This document shows, piece by piece, positions 23,210 through 35,223 of a stretch of DNA of 64,000 bases (position 1 is its first letter; each line of letters begins with the position of its first letter). The stretch is from assembly GCF_905171765.1 (NCBI RefSeq), contig NC_053390.1, positions 217,075,927 through 217,139,926 on the forward strand, in the 5' to 3' direction. The position numbers were made by a program, and so were the translations under genes. Under the pieces are notes generated by a model that was not told where the DNA came from, did not search any database, and saw nothing but the letters and a program-made list of their open reading frames with translations. The DNA is from Bufo bufo (taxonomy: Eukaryota > Chordata > Amphibia > Anura > Bufonidae).

Positions 23210-24085
23210 ACTGTGCACAAATCAAATGATCAGTTTGATCACTTGGTAAATCAAGTGGCTAAATTAACTGAAATAGTTAATAAGATGCCCCAGGTGTCCA
23301 TAGAAAAACAACCTGAACCTTTTTTAGGGGTGGCTGCAGGTCCCAGCTCAGCCCTATAAGGCAGGCATGGCGGGGTCAGAGATCAGGCCAACGCAATCTA
23401 ATGTGATTCCTAATCCTATATTGCCTTGCAGCATTCTTGACCCTAAAATTGAGGCCAAAGAGGAGGTGTCTAACGTCTATCTTGCAGTCTAACCATGTAG
23501 ATACGTGCACTAATGTGTCTTCTCCAATGATTGATCTTGTCATCACCGTCTGTGAGCTGTGATATAATCCAGTTTTCCCCAAGGGTGGGGGCTGCTGTCG
23601 CGTGCAGTAAGAATGTCCGGGTTTCTCCAGAAGTCGCACCGCTGCAAAAGGATTGAATCCTCAAATTTCTTATGTGATTTGTTTCAGGTTGAAGGCCGAT
23701 ATTTTGTAGATTCTTATCTCCAAGATGAACTTATCGGTCCAATTAGGGGTTTACTTGATAGAGGTAAGAGGTACAACATGGTTAAAATTTAAAATAGGCA
23801 AGAAAGTAATTAGACCTTCCCTATGATCGGCTGATCATAGGAATCAACCTCCTGAAAAGATTGAGTTCCATAGTAGACTTCATCAATGAAGCAATCTGGT
23901 AAAGGCACCTATTGTCTATAAATATTCTTGCAATGCACAATTCCAACGTAGTTGTCATGTGATTGAAGAAAGGCTTAACTCTGTTGAAGTTCGTTTTAGG
24001 AACAACCAGACGCTGGATGTCACGATCCTGAAAAATGGTAAGCCTGGGGAAGATGTCAATGGTACCGCTTATACCATAACCATCC
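23210..24085 (+). pseudogene. ERV protease / start of pol, decayed
   Basis: No frame longer than about 90 codons is open on the plus strand. From its position between gag and the RT palm (29221 onwards) it should hold the protease and the N-terminal part of RT, but I could not see a convincing protease DTG/DSG site. The minus-strand frames here (23376-23664, 23821-24093) look like shadows. It is cut at 24086 by an LTR element. Confidence 0.4.
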
Positions 24086-25747
24086 TGGTGCACAAACCAA
24101 TTTGATTAGATCTCCCACTTTGTGACACCCAAATAACCAGGGATTGCCTATTTATGCCTTTACTCCGGGGGCAGGCCTGAGGGGGATTTTTTTTTCCCTC
24201 CCACCTCTGACTCAGCCCCTCTGGCCGGGCTTCATTACCCATGCAGCCGGCCCTCTGGCCATATAGGGAACAGGTAAGAAAATATCAAAAAGATATTCTC
24301 CCAGTTGCCCTGGTTTAAGATACAGACCCCAGACCTTCTTCATAATTCATATCTCATCGTTCCGAGTCCTAGCATATCAAACGAGACACGTTTAGGACGC
24401 TCGGAAGATGAGATCCTTATTTTAAGAAGATAAAGGCGAGTTGATATGCCATGTCTGGTGTCCATGCGGTGCCCCCATCATACCAGAGGTGATAAGCTAA
24501 ATTTTGGGGACATCCGATCCCTCCTGAACAATTTATGAGGGATTACTAATTATTGTTCACTCTCTGGTTAGGAATCCCCCATGCTGAGACAAGGCTGCTT
24601 TTCCCCCTGTCCCAAGTGTGACAAGCAAACAAGCCCATCCTTATTAGCATCTATTTGCTAACTAACTCCCCGTGGAGCAGTTTGCTGTTTTCACAGGTAT
24701 GAGGTAGAGATGGGAAGTTCGGATCTTTTTCATGAATCGGTTCATTTGAATCAGTTCACTCAAAAGAACCGATTCATGAATCGGATCTTCGGTTCACTTC
24801 CTGAGGCGGCAGAAGCAAGTGAACTGAAGATCAGTGTGCATGCTCAGCTCATCGGATCTTCGGTTCACTTGCTGAGTCGGCTCTCAAGTGAACCGAAGGT
24901 CAGGAGGGACTCGCTCCTGGCAAACACAGTGAATGCAGTGGAGCAGACTGTGATGTAGTGGCTATAGTTATTGCAGGGACTCAGATAATTGTCTGAGAGT
25001 TTATTAGTTAAAAGAATCATGTCACTGAGTCCCTACCAGACTTCCTGCTCTGCTACAGCATGTAGCAGAGCTGTGTGTGTACAGGATGCATGTAGCAATG
25101 TAGCATGATGCTACACTGCTGCATGCACCCTGTACACACACAGCTCCGCTACATGCTATACTGATGCCCCCCCCCCCCGACGGACTTGTGGAGACAGGGA
25201 GCCGCAGAGCAGGAAGCCTGGCAGGGACTCGGTGACTCACGGTTCTTTTAACTCAAAGAATCAAATGAGTCTCTGACTCATTTGATTCTTTTAACTAATA
25301 GACTCAGAGGATTCTCTGAATCCCTGCGACTCCCCCTGTGCTGTGAGTCAGTGCTGGACTGCTGGTTGCCTCTGATTGGTTGGAGGGCAGGGAGGGGCGG
25401 GGCTAGCGTCCACTGTCGGCTCCTATTACACTGCCTGCTGCTGAGCCGTTTCATTCGGATCAGCTCAGTCAGAGGAATCGACTCTTCCGGATCAGTGAAC
25501 TGAATCGATTCAAAAGAACGATTCGTTCATGATCCGGACATCACTAGTATGAGGCAGACATCTCAGCACTAGATGCAGCCTTCAACCAATTCATCAATGG
25601 CTGCTGGCTTGGCAACACAAATACATAAATACATACTGTATATGAATATGAATCACACTGGACTATGTTGCACTACGACATATACCCATAAAACATATAA
25701 TATCACAGCAAAGATAAGTAGGAATAAAGTGGTCCTTATTCCTGACA
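24086..25747 (-). repeat. Downstream (3') LTR of the pol-less element, with hAT insert
   Basis: Matches 28441-29220 at both ends. The plus-strand end reads GGTCCTTATTCCTGACA. It is interrupted at 24705-25546 by a hAT-like element and carries further small indels relative to the other LTR. Confidence 0.88.
24705..25546. mobile_element. hAT-like non-autonomous transposon
   Basis: The 8-bp duplication GTATGAGG (24697-24704, 25547-25554) flanks ends TAGAGATG and CATCACTA. The sister LTR at 28441-29220 has a single GTATGAGG followed by CAGACATCT, i.e. the empty site. The interior (842 bp) is made of inverted blocks: AACCGATTCATGAATCGG, ACTCAAAGAATCAAATGAGT and a CTACATGC/GCATGTAG pair. No transposase is present. 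Confidence 0.93.
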
Positions 25748-25754
25748 CCTCTCC

Positions 25755-27818
25755 CTTTTAAGAGATGGCAAGGGAGATCGATTTACAGATCATCTCCTGA
25801 GCCGATCTCAATGCATTCTCCAAGACAGGATTGTGAGTGGAGATCAGCCGACCTCTCACGCAAAGGTCAATCGTATCAAGATCACTGGGAGCCATCATAG
25901 CTAAGCTCACATAACAATGGTACAGTAGATGTCCCATGACCTTAAGCAAGTCCTTTTCCCTCACTTCAGGAAATGTCTCAGGAAGAGGGCTCACCCCGGT
26001 TACCCTGGAATTGTGGATATCTGGTGGGTCAGTTTTGAGGTTGAAGGGCCTATCCTCTCTGAGACCCTGCACGACTGGTGACAAGATCCGCCTCAGAGCA
26101 CCTTGACGTTGAGTCTGATGGTTAAGGCCCACTCCTGGCCTTGAAAAGGTAGAGTCCCTAGGGACTGTTCGCTGGGTCATCATGTCTATTTCAGACAGAG
26201 TAACGAACAGTCCATTGTCAAATGACCAGGATAATCCATGTAGATCAGATGATCTTTTATCATCCAGTAATCCATCTGGAGGGTCCCTATTAAGAAGGAC
26301 TCCAACTTTGTCAGTCATTTCCCTGGTTTCCTCGTCCCCCTGACTGGAATTGTCAGCTGTCACAGTGAGGTCATCGCCTGCTACAGTTGTCTCTGCTGCT
26401 ACATCCAGTGAGGTATCAGCCACTAGGGCACCATTCTCAGTCCCATTTGTCAGGCCATAGTATGGGTGCTGTGGACCTGCAGTCAGTACGTTCTCCACGA
26501 CGACAGCTAGACAAAGTGAAGGGGATTCATTGGCTAGCTCCTCCATGCTCTGCTCAATGTTGGACTTCTTTACAGTGAGATTGTCCTTCTCCCCAACATT
26601 AACACCATTTACAGTCTCTGCCTCTGAAGACTCTTTTGTGGCTTTACTGTATTAAATGTGGTCATCAGCTATATTAACACAGTCCATGCCTTTATCAACA
26701 ATGTCCACACCTTTATCAGTAATGTCCATACCTCCATGTCCAGGGTCTTAGACACTAGAGTTCTCCATGGGATATGCATCCGGGTCTGCAACATCAACAG
26801 AATCTTGAGCCCCTACATCAGGGAACCCTTTAGTTAGGTAACTGTCCCCCACTGCATCACCTCCGTCAATGGGATCCTCAACGACAGTGTCCATGCATCC
26901 ATTTCCCGACCCTGGGACAATTTAATCTTTAATAACCTTTCTCTCTTGCAACTCGCCTGTCTCTTCTGTAACTCTGCAATTTTCCTCTGAAGATGCAGGT
27001 TCATAAGCGAGACCCTCCTGAGACAGTCCATCTAGCTCCAGTAGCGTCTCCAGGAAGGAATTATGCAGAGAGATAGGGGTTTCTGAGACTTCTGTGGTTT
27101 TGAAGCCGTCCCACAAGTCCCCATCAGGACCCACGGGCCCACATGCCTTTAAATCACAGTCCTGGTCATAATACCCACACAGTACCTTTCTGTTTCTGCA
27201 AGTCTCCTCCTTAGGTGCTGCTGTGTTGTCCACAACTGGGGTATCCACATGCTGGGGTGTCCTCTGCCCCACATTCGTTCCAAGCCCCACAGCGGTAGTC
27301 ACCTCTTTCACGGCAAAGTCTGCTTAAGAGCAGTGTCCTTGGTTTTGAGCATCTTGGCGCAATGCAGCTCACCCTGTTGGATGAGAGCGCAGGTAGGTCT
27401 CAGGAGGCAAATGCGCCAAAGTTTCCAGGAGGTCTCCTTTCAGGCTAAGGATTAAGAAGTGTGCCCAGTGCTCCGAGGCTAAGTGGAATTGTCAGCAAAT
27501 TCCCTCAGACTTAGGCCCCAGGGAGTGTAGTTCCTCGTCTGTCTCCATGAGGGGGAAATCTTCCTGATCGGGCTCGTACTGTGCTATACTCTTGGTGCTC
27601 CCACAAATTTTTGCCTTCTTACTCCAGAATTCTCTCTCCCTTTTTATAGAAGACTGGAGCATCTCCAGGCGCCATTGAGGCTCCCATCCACTCAAACTTT
27701 GTAGGAGCAGGCCCATGTAGCACGCCATGTTCTTCAGTGGTTGCCAAATAAAAAGATAGAAAAAATAAAAACAAGAAGGAGGGGGGGGATGTTGTTTGCG
27801 CATATGTCTATAGAACAA
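25755..27818 (-). pseudogene. Unidentified ~690-codon reading frame of the pol-less LTR element
   Basis: I do not recognise this protein. Frames 27818-27492, 27311-26922 and 26546-25758 are all in one phase, and the gaps between them are bridged in the same phase with only a few in-frame stops (for example TGA at 27492-27494, another TGA and a TAA within 27490-27300, and one near 26919). There is thus one long ancestral frame with no frameshift seen. It is acidic, Ser/Thr/Glu-rich in the middle, with a hydrophobic stretch early (MACYMGLLL near 27730) and a more ordered C-terminus (LLKVMGHLLYHCYVSLAMM). The stop codon falls directly on the polypurine tract before the LTR. No protease, RT, RNase H, integrase or zinc-knuckle motif is visible. 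It could be a highly diverged Gag, an env-position gene, or captured host sequence. Confidence 0.5.
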
Positions 27819-28440
27819 AAATCAAGTACTGTGTTTGTCTTGTATGCTGGTTCACCTCGCAAGGTTTTTACCAGCTTTAGTGTCAGGAATAATTACGTAA
27901 ACCAGACACTAAAGCCTTAATCACATAAAAATAGCGATATCCCACTGCTGCGAACCAATTTGTCACGTGACAAGGGTTGCCCAAGCCCTTCAGGCCGATT
28001 CACCTCACGTCCTCACACGCTGTTACGCCCTGCGCCGAGTCGTGACTCGAGCATAAATCGCCACGTGAAGCCTACAAGCACACCCACACACTAATACGAA
28101 AATTTCACTGCCACCACCCGTCAGTGATAAGATTGACAGGACACCCCTGAGTGTTCCACTCGCAAGCAGACACACACACACGGTAGTAAGCCTCACGGAA
28201 AACAACATACAGCCTCAGACTGCACACACACTCTTCATGGAGCTAACAGGTTCCTAAGGTTACAAGACAAACCATCAAACTTTTAGGTTTAATGTACAAA
28301 AAATTATTAACAAGATACATACATAAATGGCAAACAATGGTAAAATAAACAGGAGAAAACAAAGAAAGTTCTAATACTTAGCAGTTGTGTGGTAAAAGGC
28401 CTCACTTCCAAGGAGATTTGGGCAGAATACTGGTGCACAA
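27819..28440 (-). other. Leader region of the pol-less LTR element
   Basis: Noncoding. It contains a small inverted repeat (CTTTAGTGTC... near 27884 and GACACTAAAG near 27905), two short runs of CACAC, and a GC-richer block 27960-28160. I did not find a primer site beginning with TGG next to the upstream LTR. Confidence 0.5.
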
Positions 28441-29220
28441 ACCAATTCGATTGGATCTCCCACTTTGTGACACCCAAATATCCAGGGATTGCCTGTTTAT
28501 GCCTTTACTCCAATGGCAGGCCTCTAACTCAGCCCCTCTGGCCAGGCTTCATTATCCATACAGCCGGCCCACTGGCCATATAGGGAACAGGTAAGAAAAT
28601 ATTAAAAAGATATTCTACCAGTTGCCCTGGTTAAGATACAGACCCCAGACCTTCTTCATAATTCATATCTCATCGTTCCGAGTCCTAGCATATCACACGC
28701 CATATCACATGCCAGGACGCTTGGAAGATGAGATTCTTATTTTAATAAGATAAAGGCGAGTTGATATGCCATGTCTGGTGTCCATGCTATGTCCCCATCA
28801 TACCAGAGGTAATAAGCTAGATTTTGGGGACATCGGATCCCTCCTGAACAAGTTATGAGGGATTACTAATTATTGTTCACTCCCTGGTTAGGAATCCCCC
28901 CATGCTGAGACAAGGCATCAGAGAGGCTACTTTTCCCCTGTCCCAAGTGTGACAAGCAAACAAGCCCATCCGTGTGAGCATCTATGTGCTAACTAACCCC
29001 CGGTGGAGCAGTTTGCTGTTTTCACAGGTATGAGGCAGACATCTAGGTACTAGATGCAGCCTTCAAACAATTCATCAATGGTTGCTGGCTTGGCAACACA
29101 AATACATACTGTATATGAATGTGAATCACACTGGACTATGTTGCACTGCGACATATACCCATAAAACATATTATATCACAGTAAACATAACTAGGAATAA
29201 GGCGGTCCTTATTCTTGACA
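28441..29220 (-). repeat. Upstream (5') LTR of the pol-less element
   Basis: 780 bp, TG...CA, aligned to 24086-25747 and free of the hAT insertion. Small differences include a missing G-rich block near 28518 and several substitutions. Confidence 0.88.
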
Positions 29221-29939
29221 GGGTATATATGTCCGGATGGCCCGTGCCATATATTGCCCAGTGTTTGGCACAGATACAAGGGTCCAAAATTTTCACTGCT
29301 CTTGACTGTGCACAGGGATATTGGACGATTAAGGTGGACGAGAAGGATCAATACAAATTGGCCTTCACATTTGGGAAGTAGCAATATGCTTGGACCCGAT
29401 TGCCTTTCGGGTACATTAATGCAGGCCATGAGTTTGCTGTGTTCACGAATAAGGCGATGCCATATGCCACTGAACGAGGTACTTTATCCTATGTGGATGA
29501 CTTACTGATCAAAAGCACGACTTTTGAGGAACACATTGCGGAACTGAGGCATGTACTAACCCAACTGAGGAAAGCTGGTGTGAAACTTTCTTTGCAGAAG
29601 GCTCAATGGTGTCGTACCAAAGTCAATATCCTAGGTCACGAAATCACTGCTGGTGGAATCAACCCACAGAAAAAGAAGGTAGAAGCAGTGATCAATGCTA
29701 AGTCACCTACAAATCTCAAGGAGTTGTGATCCTTCCTGGGTAGGATGAACTATTCACGTAAGTTCATAGACAACTATGCCGAGATTCCGAAACCTCTTTT
29801 GCAGTTGCTGAAGAAAGGAGTGAAATAGGAATGGAGTGAACGTCACGAGCAAGCTGTGAATGAGCTTAAAGCCAGACTCACCCAAACCCCATGCCTTGTT
29901 TACCCAGAAGGTGGGAAACCTTTCTTCATTGAAACAGGC
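29221..29939 (+). pseudogene. ERV pol, reverse transcriptase palm and connection
   Basis: The frames carry the RT block FTALDCAQGYWT, then after a stop (TAG at about 29379) LPFGYINA and the catalytic YVDD at 29490-29501, followed by LGHEIT and the conserved connection region. Further stops lie near 29727 and 29826. It is cut at 29940 by an LTR insertion inside the start of RNase H, which resumes at 33205. Reverse transcription function is lost. Confidence 0.85.
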
Positions 29940-30597
29940 TGTTAAAGGGGATATTAGTTATTGATATTTATGCAAATCTCAATAATTAATATTCATAAAT
30001 AGGCGTGAGTCGTCTTATGATGGCTCCGCCTATTTACGCCTTACTTAACAACAAATCGCTACTGATTGCCTTACACTAATCACTAAACTAGCTGCGTGCC
30101 CCTTACTGACTACCGCTAGTAACCACACGTTACACAATAAGTATAAATAACACAGTATTTATTAATCCTTACAGAATATAACATACGTAATACACTAATC
30201 ATACAGTACCAACAATACACTACAAACTATTGCTGTGGTGCCTTACTTCTACAAAGGAACATATGTTTATAACCATATATATCTATATCAAGGGAATAGA
30301 TATATATAGTTATAACAGCACACAGCAATAAGTACACATACTATAACAATACACTAATACGGTCCTAACTACACTCGCAGTCCCAATTCCTCCCCAGAAT
30401 TTATCTACAATCTCATACATACACTTTATCCGGAGCCCACCCAATCCTGGCAATATACTATCCCTACGGGGAATTACAAGGGGTAAATACAGACACTGCG
30501 GCAGCTGGGGTAAACAGGGCAGCCGGGAAGGGGGTAACACCAGGGTAGCGGGGATCCTGGGGGATTAGGCTCAGGGCAGGGGAAGGTAAGGGTTACC

Positions 30598-30765
30598 AAG
30601 GGTGCAGGGGTAAGGGTAAATGAGATGAGGGTTGCCAAGGGTTAAGGGTAAACCAGGGAAAGCAGGGGTAAGGGTAAATGAGAGGGTTGTCAAGGGTTAA
30701 GGGTAAACCAAGGAAAGCAGGGGCTATAGGGGAACACAGGGGAATTGGGGTCTGATATCGTTGGT
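30598..30765 (+). repeat. G-rich minisatellite, unit about 55 bp
   Basis: AAGGGTTAAGGGTAAACCA recurs at roughly 30639 and 30694, each followed by GGAAAGCAGGGG, with a partial unit before. Closely spaced GGG/GGGG runs continue to about 30830, so one strand could form G-quadruplexes. This is not a telomeric TTAGGG array. Confidence 0.75.
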
Positions 30766-31512
30766 GGTATAGGGTAGGGGAATAAGGGTTAAATGCAGGG
30801 CAGGGGATCGTTGGTGGTATAAAAGGGTTAAATGCAGGGAATATAGCCGGGGATTGGTGGTATAGGGTAGAGTTAATGATACTTAGCGGTATAATGCTCA
30901 TTGTCCAGGGGGGCTCGTTGGTCCAGGGGATGCCTCTTCTTGCGGGTTGTACTTACCTGACTGCTGAGCAGAGCGCCGCCGGTCTATTTAAACTTGGCGG
31001 CGCCCGCTCGCAGTCTTACTATTGGCGCCATGCGCACCGCCGGCCTCAACACGTGGGCCGGCGCGGTGATATGACGTCATTACAGCGCCGGAGGTCAGCC
31101 ACTCACAGGGGCATGGGAACTCTTTGTTCCCATGTCTCTGTTAGGCGCACCATCTCCGGCGCGGCCGGAGATGGTGACAAAGGGCAGAGGATCTTATTGA
31201 TCCTCTGTCCTTTGTAGAGGCCGACGCTGGACATAATTGTCCAACTGTCGGTCTCCTCCACCCACCCAGCAGGCGTATTTCGGCGGGATTCCGGCATATA
31301 TGCCCATAGATGCTTGGGGCACATCTATAAGCATATATGAACGGACATTATATTCACATAGGGGCAGGAATAAGCCCTCCTATATTATAGGGGCACATAT
31401 ACATCCATAGATGTCTGGGCCACATCTATAGATATATATGTACCCATACCCCTGAAACATGGCTTACACACATAGAGATGCATGCTGCCCAGGGGGCACA
31501 CATACATCTCTA

Positions 31513-33074
31513 CAGGGAGTGCAGAATTATTAGGCAAGTTGTATTTTTGAGGATTAATTTTATTATTGAACAACAACCATGTTCTCAATGAACCCAAAAA
31601 ACTCATTAATATCAAAGCTGAATATTTTTGGAAGTAGTTTTTAGTTTGTTTTTAGTTTTAGCTATTTTAGGGGGATATCTGTGTGTGCAGGTGACTATTA
31701 CTGTGCATAATTATTAGGCAACTTAACAAAAAACAAATATATCCCCATTTCAATTATTTATTTTTACCAGTGAAACCAATATAACATCTCAACATTCACA
31801 AATATACATTTCTGACATTCAAAAACAAAACAAAAACAAATCAGTGACCAATATAGCCACCTTTCTTTGCAAGGACACTCAAAAGCCTGCCATCCATGGA
31901 TTCTGTCAGTGTTTTGATCTGTTCACCATCAACATTGCGTGCAGCAGCAACCACAGCCTCCCAGACACTGTTCAGAGAGGTGTACTGTTTTCCCTCCTTG
32001 TAAATCTCACATTTGATGATGGACCACAGGTTCTCAATGGGGTTCAGATCAGGTGAACAAGGAGGCCATGTCATTAGATTTTCTTCTTTTATACCCTTTC
32101 TTGCCAGCCACGCTGTGGAGTACTTGGACGCGTGTGATGGAGCATTGTCCTGCATGAAAATCATGTTTTTCTTGAAGGATGCAGACTTCTTCCTGTACCA
32201 CTGCTTGAAGAAGGTGTCTTCCAGAAACTGGCAGTAGGACTGGGAGTTGAGCTTGACTCCATCCTCAACCCGAAAAGGCCCCACAAGCTCATCTTTGATG
32301 ATACCAGCCCAAACCAGTACTCCACCTCCACCTTGCTGGCGTCTGAGTCGGACTGGAGCTCTCTGCCCTTTACCAATCCAGCCACGGGCCCATCCATCTG
32401 GCCCATCAAGACTCACTCTCATTTCATCAGTCCATAAAACCTTAGAAAAATCAGTCTTGAGATATTTCTTGGCCCAGTCTTGACGTTTCAGCTTGTGTGT
32501 CTTGTTCAGTGGTGGTCGTCTTTCAGCCTTTCTTACCTTGGCCATGTCTCTGAGTATTGCACACCTTGTGCTTTTGGGCACTCCAGTGATGTTGCAGCTC
32601 TGAAATATGGCCAAACTGGTGGCAAGTGGCATCTTGGCAGCTGCACGCTTGACTTTCTCAGTTCATGGGCAGTTATTTTGCGCCTTGGTTTTTCCACACG
32701 CTTCTTGCGACCCTATTGACTATTTTGAATGAAACGCTTGATTGTTCGATGATCACGCTTCAGAAGCTTTGCAATTTTAAGAGTGCTGCATCCCTCTGCA
32801 AGATATCTCACTATTTTTGACTTTTCTGAGCCTGTCAAGTCCTTCTTTTGACCCATTTTGCCAAAGGAAAGGAAGTTGCCTAATAATTATGCACACCTAA
32901 TATAGGGTGTTGATGTCATTAGACCACACCCCTTCTCATTTCAGAGATACACATCACCTAATATGCTTAATTGGTAGTAGGCTTTCGAGCCTATACAGCT
33001 TGGAGTAAGACAACATGCATAAAGAGGATGATGTGGTCAAAATACTCATTTGCCTAATAATTCTGCACGCAGTG
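31513..33074 (-). mobile_element. Tc1/mariner-like transposon (family 3, copy 1)
   Basis: 1562 bp, ends CAGGGAGTGCAGAATTATTA and (inverse) CACTGCGTGCAGAATTATTA, with TA at 31511-31512 and 33075-33076. Inner copies of ATAATTATTAGGCAA lie inside each end, giving an inverted/direct repeat layout. It is nearly the same sequence as 43701-45263 but in the opposite orientation. Confidence 0.95.
31841..32856 (-). pseudogene. Tc1-like transposase (family 3, copy 1), two lesions
   Basis: Compared with the intact copy at 43919-44935, this gene has a CAG-to-TAG stop near 32713 and a one-base deletion near 32660; the remaining 263 codons (32632-31841) are open and almost identical. Catalytic residues are kept: LWTDEMRVSL, MQDNAPSH and SPDLNPIENLW. 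Few lesions suggest that this family moved recently. Confidence 0.93.
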
Positions 33075-33204
33075 TATATGTGCAACACATCCCAGCTGGA
33101 CGGGCCCAGGAGAAGGGCCTATATATATATATATATACATACATATGCATATATGTCAGGGCATATATACATATATATATCTGAATATGCCACTTCCCTC
33201 AACA

Positions 33205-33707
33205 CAGGCTTCACCGACAAAAGCGTGAGTGCAGTCCTCTTTCAGAAACAGGGAAACCTGAATAAGATCATCGCCTATTCCAGCATGTCCTTATCACCGG
33301 TTGAGGATAAATTAAATGACTGTGAAAAAGCAATACTGTCAACGGTGTGGGCTTTGCAATATTTTAGGAGTTTTATCCAAGGCGAAAAGATCATTGTGGA
33401 AACTGCACACCAACCACTGCAATATTTGCAAAATGATAGAATCAAGGATGGAAATCTGTCAAACAGCAGGATAACTGCCTGGACGATGTCCTTAATGGGA
33501 TGGCCATTGGAAGTCAGATACAAACAAAATAATGAGAATCCAGTTGTTCAAGAATTAGCTGAACTTCCAATGCAGGACAAAAAGATGAATCAACCGGAAA
33601 TGATTTCCTGGAAGAACAATCTTTATCTCCATACAAGTCTTATGAAGAAAAGTATTGTAAATCCTTACCATATGTATATGTAGATGACTCTTCTTTCCAT
33701 ACCAATA
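33205..33707 (+). pseudogene. ERV pol, RNase H region (first part)
   Basis: Continues pol after the solo LTR. It carries the AYSSMSLSPVE-type block and a conserved AL-YF-F-G-- stretch as seen after RT in ERV pol. The frame is open to about 33683, then interrupted at 33710 by a Tc1-like element. The final part of RNase H is at 35224-35348. Confidence 0.75.
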
Positions 33708-33709
33708 TA

Positions 33710-35223
33710 CAATCAGGTCCATAAATATTGGGACATCAACATAATTCTAACATTTTTGGCTCCATACACCACCACAATGGATTTGAAATGAAACAAACAA
33801 GATATGCTTTAACTGCAGACTGTCAGCTTTAATTTGAGGGTATTTACATCCAAATCAGGTGAACGGTGTAGGAATTACAACAATTTGCATATGTGCCTCC
33901 GACTTGTTAAGGGACCAAAAGTAATGGGACAGAATAATAATCATAAATCAAACTTTCACTTTTTAATACTTGGTTGCAAATCCTTTGCAGTCAATTACAG
34001 CCTGAAGTCTGGAATGCATAGACATCACCAGACGCTGGGTTTCATCCCTGGTGATGCTCTGCAACTGTCTTCAGTTCCTGCTTGTTTTTGGGGCATTTTC
34101 CCTTCAGTTTTGTCTTCAGCAAGTGAAATGCATGCTCAATCAGATTCAGGTCAGGTGATTGACTTGGCCATGCTTTGGGTCATTGTCCATCTGCACAGTG
34201 AAGCGCCGTCCAATGAGTTCTGAAGCATTTGACTGAATATGAGCAGATAATATTGCCCAAAACACTTCAGAATTCATCCTGCTGCTTTAGTCAGCAGTCA
34301 CATCATCAATAAATACAAGAGAACCAGTTCCATTGGCAGCCATACATGCCCACGCCATGACACTACCACCACCATGCTTCACTGATGAGGTGGTATGCTT
34401 AGAATCATGAGCAGTTCCTTTCCTTCTCCATACTCTTCTCATCCCATCACTCTGGTACAAGTTGATCTTGGTCTCATCTGTCCATAGGATGTTGTTCCAG
34501 AACTGTGAAGGCTTTTTTAGATGTCGTTTGGCAAACTCTAATTTAGCCTTCCTGTTTTTGAGGCTCACCAATGGTTTACATCTTGTGGTGAACCCTCTGT
34601 ATTAACTCTGGTGAAGTCTTCTCTTGATTGTTGACTTTGACACACATACACCTACCTCCTGGAGAGTGTTCTTGATCTGGCCAACTGTTGTGAAGGGTGT
34701 TTTCTTCACCAGGGAAATAATTCTTCGGTCATCTACCACAGTTGTTTTCCGTGGTCTTCCGGGCCTTTTGGTGTTTCTGAGCTCACCGGTGCGTTCCTTC
34801 TTTTTAAGAATGTTCCAAACAGTTGTTTTGGTCACACCTAATGTTTTTGCTATCTCTCTGATGGGTTTGTTTTGTTTTTTTCAACCTAATGATGGCTTGC
34901 TTCACTGATAGTGACAGCTCTTTGGATCTCATCTTGTGAGTTGACAGCAACAGATTCCAAATGCAAATAGCACACTTGAAATGAACTCTGGACCTTTTAT
35001 CTGCTCATTGTAATCGGGATAATGAGGGAATAACACACACCTGGCCATGGAACAGCTGAGAAGCCAATTGTCCCATTACTTTTGGTCCCTTAACAAGTGG
35101 GAGGCACATATGCAAACTGTTGTAATTCCTACACCGTTCACCTGATTTGGATGTAAATACCCTCAAATTAAAGCTGATAGTCTGCAGTTAAAGCACATCT
35201 TATTTGTTTCATTTCAAATCCAT
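33710..35223 (-). mobile_element. Tc1/mariner-like transposon (family 4), right end truncated
   Basis: Starts CAATCAGGTCCATAAATATT after TA (33708-33709). The right side ends at ...TTTCAAATCCATTG, which corresponds to the left end from about position 61 inward, so the outer roughly 60 bp of the right inverted repeat are gone. ERV sequence resumes at once. The sequence GGTGAACGGTGTAGGAATTA near both ends shows the inner inverted repeat. Confidence 0.9.
34040..34840 (-). pseudogene. Tc1-like transposase (family 4), broken with internal deletion
   Basis: The 34835-34602 frame gives the helix-turn-helix and GRPRKTTVV linker. After a shift, 34571-34287 holds LWTDETKINL (first Asp) and GGGSVMAWAC. 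The second Asp (MDNDPKH near 34185) is followed directly by GQVNHLT-type sequence where the usual 15-25 residue stretch before SPDLN is missing, so a deletion lies between the second and third catalytic residues. Confidence 0.85.

Larger units (their letters stand above)
24086..29220 (-). mobile_element. Pol-less LTR retroelement inserted in ERV pol
   Basis: Direct terminal repeats 24086-25747 (812 bp without its hAT insert) and 28441-29220 (780 bp) start TGGTGCACAAACC and end TTGACA/CTGACA on the plus strand. On the minus strand the LTR reads TGTCAGG...GTGCACCA, and a polypurine tract AAAAGGGAGAGG directly precedes the downstream LTR, so the element is minus-strand. The 2.7-kb interior has one long degraded reading frame but no RT, RNase H or integrase. 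I see no clear target duplication. It is non-autonomous by content; the helper is unknown. Confidence 0.8.
29940..33204. mobile_element. Probable solo LTR with 5-bp target duplication, containing a Tc1-like element
   Basis: CAGGC occurs at 29935-29939 and 33205-33209. Between them the sequence begins TGTTAAAGG and ends CCTCAACA, TG...CA with TGTT/AACA inverted ends. Without the Tc1-like element (31513-33074) it is about 1.7 kb. No coding domain is present. It contains a purine-rich minisatellite, a GC-rich block (30960-31180) and TA-rich microsatellites (about 33120-33180). A 5-bp duplication and TG...CA fit an LTR; the parent element is not in the window and orientation is unknown. Confidence 0.7.

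Noticed and set aside
23376..24093. Minus-strand genes in the ERV protease region
   Set aside because: Short frames without domains, opposite to the provirus orientation and in decayed sequence.
25758..26546. A host exon captured intact
   Set aside because: No splice-site pattern or recognised domain; the frame sits between two LTRs and ends at a polypurine tract, so element origin is more likely.
30598..30765. Interstitial telomere repeat
   Set aside because: GGGTTA/GGGTAA strings occur, but within a 55-bp unit and not as a TTAGGG array.
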